Source: Chromatiaceae bacterium
Lineage (GTDB): Bacteria > Pseudomonadota > Gammaproteobacteria > Chromatiales > Chromatiaceae
DNA: 15,279 nucleotides
Direction: 5' to 3'
Assembly: GCA_012962365.1 (NCBI GenBank)
Contig: DTXR01000361.1
Coordinates: forward strand, 1 to 15,279
This document shows, in pieces, positions 1 through 6,826 of the stretch. The notes below the pieces were generated by a model. That model made no database searches, was not told the DNA's origin, and saw only the letters and a program-made list of their open reading frames with translations. The stretch's first letter is position 1. Every line of letters starts with the position of its first letter. A program made the position numbers and the translations under genes.

Positions 1-337
1 AGATATCAGCCTGGCTGGGTGGAACCGGAACCACGATACGATCGGCGACCTTGATGGCCTGCTTCAAACTGGCGAGGTCTGCCGTCCCCACATCGATCAG
101 CACTTCTTCATACTGATCGAGTTCCTTGCGATCCTGCAGCAGTTTCTTGCTGCCCAGCTCTACCGGCGGCTCGAATCCCTCTTCCGTTCGAACATCCACA
201 ACATCCGAGAGAGTGGCCTGAGGATCGGCATCGATTGCCAGCACACGCTGCTCTCCCAATGCCAGCCATACAGCCAGATTGAAAGCGATGGTGCTCTTGC
301 CTGACCCGCCTTTGAGGCTACCGATAACTGTAATCAT
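1..337 (-). CDS. ParA/MinD-family P-loop ATPase, 3' end outside window
   Basis: Only the first 112 codons are present; the gene continues past the left edge. The protein opens with MITVIGSLKGGSGKSTIAFN, which carries the deviant Walker A motif KGGxGKS/T (residues 9-16) that defines the ParA/MinD/Soj group. A Walker A' aspartate pair follows in AIDADPQATLSD (about residues 34-45), and a Walker B-like LIDVGT lies near residue 80. A GGGAG ribosome-binding site precedes the ATG by about 8 nt, which fixes the start. Family members bind ATP as dimers on the nucleoid or membrane and position plasmids, chromosomes, chemosensory arrays, carboxysomes or division sites; the partner usually stimulates ATP hydrolysis through a short Lys/Arg-rich peptide. 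No ParB gene is visible. The gene starts 51 nt after the stop of the RND permease on the same strand, so co-transcription is likely. Which cargo it serves cannot be told from this fragment. Confidence 0.9.
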   Translation of the reverse strand, partial: MITVIGSLKGGSGKSTIAFNLAVWLALGEQRVLAIDADPQATLSDVVDVRTEEGFEPPVELGSKKLLQDRKELDQYEEVLIDVGTADLASLKQAIKVADRIVVPVPPSQADI

Positions 338-388
338 TACCAAAATCTCCCTCGTAATGTATGGCCGATCATCATAGTGATCTCAATC

Positions 389-3300
389 TCAGGATGATAA
401 CCCGTCATCGTTGGAATCCATGCTTTTCAGACGAATCCCCCGTCTACCGGATTTTTTCACCACGGTAGGCACGACAGGTTTCTTTGCCATTTTTTTACGT
501 GCTGCACCAGCTGTTGTTTTTTTCTTAGCCGTCTGGACTTTTTTCGCCGATGTTTTTGGCTTGCTGGCAGCTTCGGTCTTTTTCACCCCTGGGGATTTGG
601 CTGCGGTTGGCACCTTCTTTTTCGTGGCCGTTTTCTTTACAGCCTGAGCTTTCTTTGGCGTTGCAGACTTGCTCGCGGAACTGGCAGCTTTTGTCACCAC
701 AGGCGCCTTTCCCTTCGCTGGTTGCGACGCTTTCTTGGCTGCGGGTGCTTTCTTCGCAGTGGCTTTCTTGGCCGCCTTTTTCGCCGGCTTAGTCCCTTTC
801 ACCACCATGTTGCGGGCTGCTACCGTTTTCTTCATCTGCTCCCTTGTCGGTTTCTGCTCGATCACGACGGGGTTCTCGATGGGCTCGGCAATACGCTCGA
901 TATCCGGATCAGATGAATAACCCGGAACCCGATCCGGTTCAAACGCGTGCTCGGGCGCCGCTTTTTCTGTCACTTCAGCAGTCTTTTTCCCGGGCCTCCC
1001 CTGCATTGGAGGCGATTGTGCCGGTTTCTTTGCTGCCACCTGTGCGGCAGGAGACGCAGGACGGGCAGTTGCCCTTCCGGTTTTCTTCCCTGGCAGGAAC
1101 AGGCGAATGATCGCTGCGGCAAAACTTACTACCGCAATAATGATACTCGCTGTGGCATGCCAGCCACGTTTCAGCAAGCTGCGCCCGCCGCTACCGGAAG
1201 AACCACCCCCCTGAGGTGACTCTTTTGCCTTGGGGCAGTGACGACCCGCCGCTTCACACAGGGATTCTGACGCAGATACCATCCCCAGCGGAATGACCAC
1301 CAGTGTCAGGATGGTGGAAACCAGCACACCTGATGCCAGAGAGATGGCCATGCCCTGGAAGATGGGATCGAAAAAGATGACCGACGACGCGAAAATCAGT
1401 GCGAAAGCGGTAATCAGGATCGGTCGGGTTCGCGTCTTGCAGGCGCTGATCACTGCCTCGGGTACAGGAACACCTTTTTGCACCTCATGGATAGAGAAAT
1501 CCACCAGAAGAATGGAATTTCGCACGATGATGCCGGCAAGCGCGATCCAGCCGATCATGGAGGTAGCGGTAAACTCGCCACCCCATCCTGCGGCAAAGAA
1601 AATAGCGTGAGCAGGAATGATGCCCAGCAGCGTAAGGGGAATGGGCGACATGATCAGCGCAGGAATGCGGAAATTTCCGAATTCCCACACGACCAGGATA
1701 TAGATCAACACCAGGGCGGCGCCAAAGGCAATGCCCATGTCGCGGAATGTTTCGTAGGTGACTGTCCATTCGCCAGTCCATTCGAAGCTCGATTGGCTGT
1801 CATTCGGTGGTGGACCTGTCCAGTAGGTGTTGTTGATCAGCTCCACGTTGTCCGGGGTTACATAGGGCTGCTCTTCTTTGGCAGTTTTGAGCAGATCCTC
1901 GACCTGCATCATGCCATACACCGGCGCCGCCAGGCGTCCACCCACATCGGCAACCACATATTCCACAGCCCTCAGATCCTTGTTGAATACCGCCGGTTCC
2001 ACCTGTACACGTTTGAACTGCCCGAGTTCACGCAGGGGCACACCGACGCCATCCTTGGACTGAATGAGCAAATCACCCAGCCGCGTGATCTGCGAACGTT
2101 CCGCCAGGGGCACTTGAATCACGATATTGACGGGTTCATGTCCGGCGCGCTGCTTCACATCACCGATCACCATGCCACCCAGCGCCATGGCCAGATTCTT
2201 GTTGATGGCATCGACAGAAATACCCCGCAGATCCGCCTTGTCTCTGTCGACCATGAAACGCCAGTAATCATGTGGCGACACCATGTAGTTGTCTACGTCT
2301 ACAAGATTCGGGGCCTTCTTGAAAAGTTCAGTCAGATCTGCCGCCACCTTTCTACGCGTGGGCGCATCCGGACCATAAACTGTTGCGACTACGGATTGCA
2401 GTACCGGCGGCCCTGGCGGCATCTCCACCACGGCAAACTTGGGAAGCACACCCGGGGCATCCTTCAGCATGTCATTTATCAGCTCCCGGGTTTCCACGGC
2501 GATCTCATGACTGCTGCGCTTGCGGTAGTGTTTGTCTACCAGTTGAACCTGCACTTCCGCCTGCCAGGGCTGCTTGCGCAGATAGTAGTGCCGCACCATG
2601 CCGTTGAAGTCAAAGGGCTTGGCGGTCCCCACATACACCTGCACAGCCGTCACTTCGGGGAGTTTTCTGACCAGATTGGCGATCTGGTTGGCCCGGTTGG
2701 CCGTCTCGGCGAGGGCAGTGCCTTCCGGCATGTCCAGCACCACGGAGTATTCGGGCTTGTTATCCAGGGGCAGCATTTTGACCACCACCAGCTTGAAATA
2801 GAACAGGGAACACATGAGCAGGAAAACGGCCCACATGGAAAGACGGAATATCCGCGCCTTGCGCGGATTCTCGATCATCGGCATCAATACCCTGCGGAAA
2901 AGCTTCTCAAGTTTTTCCGCTTCCTTGTGCTCGCGTTTTTCGGCCACCACCAGATAACCCATGGAAGGGAGAAGCCGCGGGTGTATGGCCAGCCAGGGAG
3001 TGAACACGAAAGCCGCAAACAGGGAAATCACCATGGCTACCGAGCCCAGTGCGGGTATGGGCATCATGTAGGGCCCCATCATGCCGGACACGAAGCCCAT
3101 GGGCAGCAATGCACCAATAACCGTCAGCGTGGCAAGAATGGTAGGATTGCCCACCTCACGCACGGCATCTACGGCTGTTTCAGCATCGGTCTCTCCTTCT
3201 TCCAGCCAGCGTCGATAGATGTTTTCGACGACCACGATGGCATCGTCCACCAGAATGCCGATGGAGAATATGAGCGCGAACAGGGACACCCGGTCGATGG

Positions 3301-4582
3301 TAAAGCCCAGCATCCAGGCACCGAACACAGTAAACAGCAGCACCACGGGAATAACCAGCAATACGACTATGGCCGGCTTGAGCGCCCGAAACGCCCACCA
3401 GACAAGAACGAATACAAAGAATGTGGCCACGAACAATTTGAAGATCAGAGCACTGACCTTGTCATTGGCGGTCTTGCCATAGTTGCGGGTAACGCTGACC
3501 TCGATATTACTGGGAATCAGACGCCCCTTGAGTTCTTCAATCCGCTCCAGCACCTGATTGGCAACCGACACACCGTTGGTGCCCTTTTTCTTGGCGATGG
3601 CGATGGTCACCGCAGGTACGCTGACGGCCAGATCGGGATTCTCCGCCGCTGCGCCGGTGTAATAGGCGACCATACGCTTGGCGTCTTCCGGCCCCTGCCG
3701 CACGTTGGCAACATCCCGCACGTAGACCGGCACACCATTGTGACTGCCAACCTTCAGGTGGCTGATGTCGGCCGCCGTTTGCAGAAATTTTCCGGTAACC
3801 ACCGTAAAGTGAGTACCACCGGATTCCACGTTGCCGGCCTGCTGCTCGGCGTTGGCCATCTGGATAGCCTGCGCCACCTGCCCCAGACTGATGCCATAAC
3901 CCGCCAGACGTTCGGGCAACACCTCGATGGTTACCTGCTCGGCACGACCACCCACCACGAACCCCTTGCCCGTATCCGGTATTTCCTTGATGGATTGCAG
4001 GACGGAGAGCGCCAAACGGCGCAGTTGGCTGTCATCCACATCGGGAATGCCGTCACCGTTATAGTCCTTGTCCGACCACAGCGTCAAGGTGACCACGGGT
4101 ACGTCGTCTATACCTTTAGCCTGTACGAGAGGCGGCGATACCCCGTTGGGGATCTTGTCCATGTTGGACGCCAGCTGTTCATTGACCTTGACCAGAGAAG
4201 GCCCCATTTCCTCACCGACCTCGAACTGGACGGTCACCATACCGCCGCCACGCTGAGACACGGAATAGACGTGTTTGACGCCCTGGATCTCCCACATCAT
4301 GCGTTCCAGGGGCTGTATGGCGAGAGATGCCACTTCCTCGACAGGCGCTCCCGGGTATTGAATGAACAAATCGATCAGCGGGACAGAGATTTGGGGGTCT
4401 TCCTGCCTGGGGGTCATGATCAGACCCGCCAGCCCCAACAAGAACATGGTGATGTACAGCAGGGGAGACAGGGGAGATTTTATGAAGAAGCGTGCGGTGC
4501 GTCCTGCAAGCCCCAGATCAGCCGTCTCTTCTGCAGCGCCAGACACGGGGGAATTGTGGGATTTGGTATCCAGACCACTCAT
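389..4582 (-). CDS. RND-family efflux transporter permease with long Lys/Ala-rich C-terminal tail
   Basis: Inner-membrane proton-driven pump of the AcrB-like RND superfamily, 1397 residues against about 1030-1050 for a standard member. The core is complete. It has TM1 near 36-56, a first periplasmic porter/docking domain (57-375), and TM2-TM6 (about 378-532) containing the TM4 proton-relay motif GILVDDAIVVVEN with D446/D447. A cytoplasmic linker leads to TM7 (about 580-602), then come a second periplasmic domain and TM8-TM12 (about 946-1102). The TM10 position normally held by lysine (AcrB K940) reads arginine, R1021, in GIIVRNSILLVDF. Extras are an EF-hand-like loop at 173-184, a further hydrophobic stretch at about 1141-1163, and a tail from 1165 that is 30% lysine over 1251-1380. 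The start ATG has only a weak AGG upstream. The adaptor gene lies upstream on the same strand. The substrate (drug, metal or lipid) cannot be assigned from sequence alone. Confidence 0.93.
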   Translation of the reverse strand: MSGLDTKSHNSPVSGAAEETADLGLAGRTARFFIKSPLSPLLYITMFLLGLAGLIMTPRQEDPQISVPLIDLFIQYPGAPVEEVASLAIQPLERMMWEIQGVKHVYSVSQRGGGMVTVQFEVGEEMGPSLVKVNEQLASNMDKIPNGVSPPLVQAKGIDDVPVVTLTLWSDKDYNGDGIPDVDDSQLRRLALSVLQSIKEIPDTGKGFVVGGRAEQVTIEVLPERLAGYGISLGQVAQAIQMANAEQQAGNVESGGTHFTVVTGKFLQTAADISHLKVGSHNGVPVYVRDVANVRQGPEDAKRMVAYYTGAAAENPDLAVSVPAVTIAIAKKKGTNGVSVANQVLERIEELKGRLIPSNIEVSVTRNYGKTANDKVSALIFKLFVATFFVFVLVWWAFRALKPAIVVLLVIPVVLLFTVFGAWMLGFTIDRVSLFALIFSIGILVDDAIVVVENIYRRWLEEGETDAETAVDAVREVGNPTILATLTVIGALLPMGFVSGMMGPYMMPIPALGSVAMVISLFAAFVFTPWLAIHPRLLPSMGYLVVAEKREHKEAEKLEKLFRRVLMPMIENPRKARIFRLSMWAVFLLMCSLFYFKLVVVKMLPLDNKPEYSVVLDMPEGTALAETANRANQIANLVRKLPEVTAVQVYVGTAKPFDFNGMVRHYYLRKQPWQAEVQVQLVDKHYRKRSSHEIAVETRELINDMLKDAPGVLPKFAVVEMPPGPPVLQSVVATVYGPDAPTRRKVAADLTELFKKAPNLVDVDNYMVSPHDYWRFMVDRDKADLRGISVDAINKNLAMALGGMVIGDVKQRAGHEPVNIVIQVPLAERSQITRLGDLLIQSKDGVGVPLRELGQFKRVQVEPAVFNKDLRAVEYVVADVGGRLAAPVYGMMQVEDLLKTAKEEQPYVTPDNVELINNTYWTGPPPNDSQSSFEWTGEWTVTYETFRDMGIAFGAALVLIYILVVWEFGNFRIPALIMSPIPLTLLGIIPAHAIFFAAGWGGEFTATSMIGWIALAGIIVRNSILLVDFSIHEVQKGVPVPEAVISACKTRTRPILITAFALIFASSVIFFDPIFQGMAISLASGVLVSTILTLVVIPLGMVSASESLCEAAGRHCPKAKESPQGGGSSGSGGRSLLKRGWHATASIIIAVVSFAAAIIRLFLPGKKTGRATARPASPAAQVAAKKPAQSPPMQGRPGKKTAEVTEKAAPEHAFEPDRVPGYSSDPDIERIAEPIENPVVIEQKPTREQMKKTVAARNMVVKGTKPAKKAAKKATAKKAPAAKKASQPAKGKAPVVTKAASSASKSATPKKAQAVKKTATKKKVPTAAKSPGVKKTEAASKPKTSAKKVQTAKKKTTAGAARKKMAKKPVVPTVVKKSGRRGIRLKSMDSNDDGLSS
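452..832 (-). other. Histone-H1-like Lys/Ala-rich low-complexity segment of the RND gene
   Basis: This codes for residues 1251-1377 of the permease. Over residues 1251-1380 I count 39 Lys, 3 Arg and a single acidic residue (Glu1337), with many AKK, PAKK, KKAP and KKAT units separated by Ala, Thr, Ser and Pro. The units are irregular, so this is compositional repetition and not a clean tandem array. The composition resembles the C-terminal tails of histone H1, AlgP, HctB and mycobacterial HU, which bind DNA or other polyanions. The reading frame stays open into an ordinary-looking end (SMDSNDDGLSS), so the tail does not look like a frameshift product. Confidence 0.85.
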
Positions 4583-4838
4583 ACCATCTATAACCTGCGT
4601 AATTTTGGGTTAAATTCCTGAATGTGCCACTGGGGCCAAGCATTCGGGAAACCGGTTTTCACCACTCCCTCTGGAAGCTGGTGTGCGTGTGTTCTTGTCT
4701 ATGACCTGAAAGCAACACATTCTCAGGTATCACTGCTGTCCTTTCAGCGGGCACATCAGAGCAGATCCCCGCACTTCCGCCAGGATGCCGCAAACCAGCG
4801 GGCTCGCAGCTCCTTTCCTGTTCTTCACTGAATAACCG
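4583..4838. other. 256-bp untranslated gap inside the efflux operon
   Basis: This lies between the adaptor stop and the permease start, both on the minus strand. I see no convincing gene on either strand; a 32-codon GTG-started frame on the minus strand has no recognisable content. No strong hairpin with a T-run stands out. It may hold a second promoter or a leader for the permease, but I could not identify -35/-10 boxes with any confidence. Confidence 0.5.
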
Positions 4839-5990
4839 TCACGATCCGGACAACATACTGGGCCGGGGATTGACATACACCTTGTCACCCGGTGCCAGGC
4901 CGGACAAAACGGTCACCATGCCATTGTCCAGCCGTCTGCCCTCGCGAATCAGGCGCAGTTCTGCCTTGCCTTGCTGATTCTGCACATAGACCACCGGCAA
5001 ACTGCCACGATAACGAATGGCCGAGGCAGGTACTACAGGCAGACTGCCCGTGGCGGCTGCATGACTGGTATCGGGAATCAGGATCTTGGCATACATACCC
5101 GGCTGGGAAATTCCCTGAGGAATATCGAATTTGACTTTGATCGTATGGCGCTGCGCATCAGCCATGGGGTAGATTTGGGCAACGCGCACATCCACCGGCT
5201 CCGAATAGTCATCGAACACGGCGGCTTTCTTCAGCACCATCATTTCCTGCAAACCGGTCACCAGCCTTGCGGGAATATCCAGCTCGACCTGCAGCCAGGT
5301 AATATCGGCAAACCCCAGCATGGGTACGCCAGGTTGCACCGTGTCACCCACTTCAACCATTTTCGCCATGATCACGCCGTCAAAGGGCGCCAGACTTTTC
5401 GCATCGCGGAGCTTGGCCTCGATGGCCTGGATTTCCGAACGCACCCGCATGATGGCCGAGCGCGCCTGCTCGATACGGGTCGTCGATGCATACAGGTCAG
5501 CGCTGCGCTCGGCACCGCGATCACGTTCGCCCATGAAATCTTCGGCGGGGCGGGTGAACATCTGGTCGAACAGGTTGGGAATGGCCATACCTCCAGGCGC
5601 GGCCTTGGACTTGGGCGACCACAACTCCCGTGAATACTGCACCCCGGCATTGCGCAGCTCCGCTTCTGCTGAAGACAGCTGGGCATAAGCCGCAGCACGT
5701 TTGGCCAGCAACTCCGAATCGTCGATGGCAACCAGCAAGGTTCCTTCCTTGAAAGCATCTCCCTCGATACCTGCGATGTATTTGACCCGACCAGGAATCT
5801 GCGCCGCCAGTGTCACCTGTTTGTACGGCACGACTGTTCCACCAATGGCAACGGTCGGCTGGCGATCCGATGCCTGCACAACAAAGACTTCACCGAAGGT
5901 ATTTTGCACCTGGGCCTGCACTGCGCCGGTACTGAACAGTGTCACGACAAGCGCTGTCAGTAACGTCCACCGTATCCTGGATTTGATCAT
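4839..5990 (-). CDS. Efflux RND periplasmic adaptor subunit (HlyD/AcrA-like membrane fusion protein)
   Basis: Periplasmic adaptor that links the RND permease to an outer-membrane channel. I start it at the ATG at 5990, giving 383 residues, because MIKSRIRWTLLTALVVTLFS begins a clear signal peptide ending GAVQA before Gln27, and AGGA lies upstream. The frame stays open to another ATG at 6059, but that start would add 23 residues before the signal and would run through the 6041-6074 palindrome. Domain order is first half-lipoyl (about 56-92), helical hairpin (about 93-198), second half-lipoyl containing APFDGVIMAK (about 201-228), beta-barrel (about 232-315) and membrane-proximal end. The hairpin is interrupted near 123-165 by a Pro/Met/Gly-rich stretch with LWSPKSKAAPGG and FDQMFTRPAEDFMG, which is unusual for a coiled coil and may form its tip. 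No lipobox cysteine is seen. No outer-membrane channel gene is adjacent. Confidence 0.92.
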   Translation of the reverse strand: MIKSRIRWTLLTALVVTLFSTGAVQAQVQNTFGEVFVVQASDRQPTVAIGGTVVPYKQVTLAAQIPGRVKYIAGIEGDAFKEGTLLVAIDDSELLAKRAAAYAQLSSAEAELRNAGVQYSRELWSPKSKAAPGGMAIPNLFDQMFTRPAEDFMGERDRGAERSADLYASTTRIEQARSAIMRVRSEIQAIEAKLRDAKSLAPFDGVIMAKMVEVGDTVQPGVPMLGFADITWLQVELDIPARLVTGLQEMMVLKKAAVFDDYSEPVDVRVAQIYPMADAQRHTIKVKFDIPQGISQPGMYAKILIPDTSHAAATGSLPVVPASAIRYRGSLPVVYVQNQQGKAELRLIREGRRLDNGMVTVLSGLAPGDKVYVNPRPSMLSGS

Positions 5991-6015
5991 AAGTTGCCGG
6001 TTTCCTAATGCTATC

Positions 6016-6029
6016 AGGCCTATTGGCCT
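6016..6029. promoter_or_regulatory. Short inverted repeat upstream of the adaptor gene
   Basis: AGGCC (6016-6020) and GGCCT (6025-6029) form a perfect 5-bp dyad around TATT, centred about 32 nt upstream of the adaptor ATG. It could be half of an operator or may be chance. No regulator gene is adjacent to support a specific factor. Confidence 0.3.
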
Positions 6030-6040
6030 ACACATAAATT

Positions 6041-6074
6041 CGGTATATTGCCCGGACAACCGGGCAATATACCG
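6041..6074. promoter_or_regulatory. Perfect 15-bp inverted repeat (hairpin or operator) in the adaptor leader
   Basis: CGGTATATTGCCCGG (6041-6055) is repeated exactly as its reverse complement at 6060-6074 around a 4-nt ACAA loop. It lies 27 nt past the stop of the SCP2-like gene and about 50 nt before the adaptor ATG, with all genes on the minus strand. On the minus strand it is followed by AATTTATG, which is not a proper U-tract, so a classical intrinsic terminator is doubtful. It could be a partial terminator, an mRNA-stabilising hairpin, or an operator for a dimeric regulator of the pump. Confidence 0.65.
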
Positions 6075-6101
6075 CCACTATTTTGCGTTACTAAAGTACG
6101 T

Positions 6102-6497
6102 TCAGACTTTTCCCATGACGGAAAAACTCTTGATGAATGGCTTGGCCATCTTGGGTTCCTTGAGCATCGCGCCATAGTCCCCTACCATGAATTTCATCTT
6201 TCCTGATGTGAAAGCCACACCCAACCCCATCATTCCAGGGGGCTTGGCGATCCATTTATTCCACTGGTCTTCCGATGCGCGAATATCCCAGTTCAGTTCT
6301 TCACCGTTGTAGGCGCCACCGGAAACAGCCTGGCCATTCTCGACCACGAGTACGCCACGGGGCTGGTCGTCATCCGGAAATCCGTAACCAATCACGCTGT
6401 TGAATCCGATCTCCCCCAGAGGATCCGTCAGGCCAGGCTCACTGTTCCATTCCTGTGCAAAAGTCGCCATCCAGTCCGAAGAAAACAAATCAGCCAT
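6102..6497 (-). CDS. SCP2-like sterol/lipid-carrier domain protein, small soluble
   Basis: This 131-residue protein has no signal peptide or membrane helix and is probably cytoplasmic. The pattern of an N-terminal helix (MADLFSSDWMATFAQEWN), a short beta region with VLVVENGQAV and ELNWDIRAS, and a hydrophobic Met/Gly-rich segment (PPGMMGLGVAF, KMKFMVGDYG) ending in MAKPFIKSF resembles SCP2 sterol-carrier-fold proteins. Members of this fold hold a lipid in a hydrophobic cavity; in bacteria the natural ligand is usually unknown. The ribosome-binding site GGGAGGTG a few nt before the ATG is strong and fixes the start. It is the first gene of the minus-strand group that continues with the efflux adaptor, though a large hairpin separates them. 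The family assignment is from pattern memory, not from a search. Confidence 0.65.
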   Translation of the reverse strand: MADLFSSDWMATFAQEWNSEPGLTDPLGEIGFNSVIGYGFPDDDQPRGVLVVENGQAVSGGAYNGEELNWDIRASEDQWNKWIAKPPGMMGLGVAFTSGKMKFMVGDYGAMLKEPKMAKPFIKSFSVMGKV

Positions 6498-6826
6498 GCT
6501 ACACCTCCCAATAATTCTTATTTGATTACAACCCGTTACAGTTATCCCCCAAAGGGATTACCGACGTATAGCGGCATATTATCCAATATTCCAGCCCTTT
6601 TTTCCATTACGCAACAACACAAGCGGCCGAATCTGCCGCAACTGGCTGTTAATGTGGAACAAAGCTTTTCTGCAACCGCCTTGAATAGCGATAGACACTA
6701 CCATACCCGCCAAACTCGGGGTACTATTTCAGGATTCCGGATCTACTTAAAGATAAAATAAGCAGCTTTTTGCCGGAATATGCAGGCGAACAAGCTTTCT
6801 CTCAACACGAATCTTTCGAGACGCAA
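6498..6826. other. 329-bp divergent intergenic region
   Basis: This separates the minus-strand SCP2-like gene from the plus-strand dynamin-like GTPase, so it should hold promoters for both. It is AT-richer than the flanking genes. I see only weak elements: TAAAAT at 6754-6759 as a possible -10 for the GTPase and a small dyad ATCCC...GGGAT near 6544-6560. A TTG at 6770 is in frame with the GTPase and would add 19 residues. I see no RNA gene or small CDS I can support. Confidence 0.5.

Noticed and set aside
367..382. Dyad GATCA...TGATC between the permease and the ParA-type gene
   Set aside because: Only 5-bp arms with a 6-nt loop and no T-tract; too weak to call a terminator or parS-like site.
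452..832. Possibility that the Lys-rich segment is a separate AlgP/histone-like gene fused by a sequencing error
   Set aside because: The frame is continuous from the RND core through the tail with no stop and no change of frame, and no ribosome-binding site with a start was evident near 830-1090. It remains a point to resequence, but the data as given show one gene.
1478..4621. An open frame of more than 1000 codons on the plus strand, antisense to the RND permease gene
   Set aside because: Its translation is rich in His, Gln and Arg, with no recognisable domain and no ribosome-binding site. It is the expected shadow of the strongly biased codon use of the opposite gene, whose product is a clear RND protein.
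5991..6059. Upstream ATG at 6059 extending the adaptor by 23 residues
   Set aside because: It would place a polar segment before the signal peptide and would begin inside the loop of the 6041-6074 palindrome. The ATG at 5990 begins directly at the signal peptide.
6540..6700. Possible small RNA or CDS in the 329-bp intergenic region
   Set aside because: Only short dyads such as GCGGC...GCCGC and no convincing promoter-terminator pair or ribosome-binding site were found.
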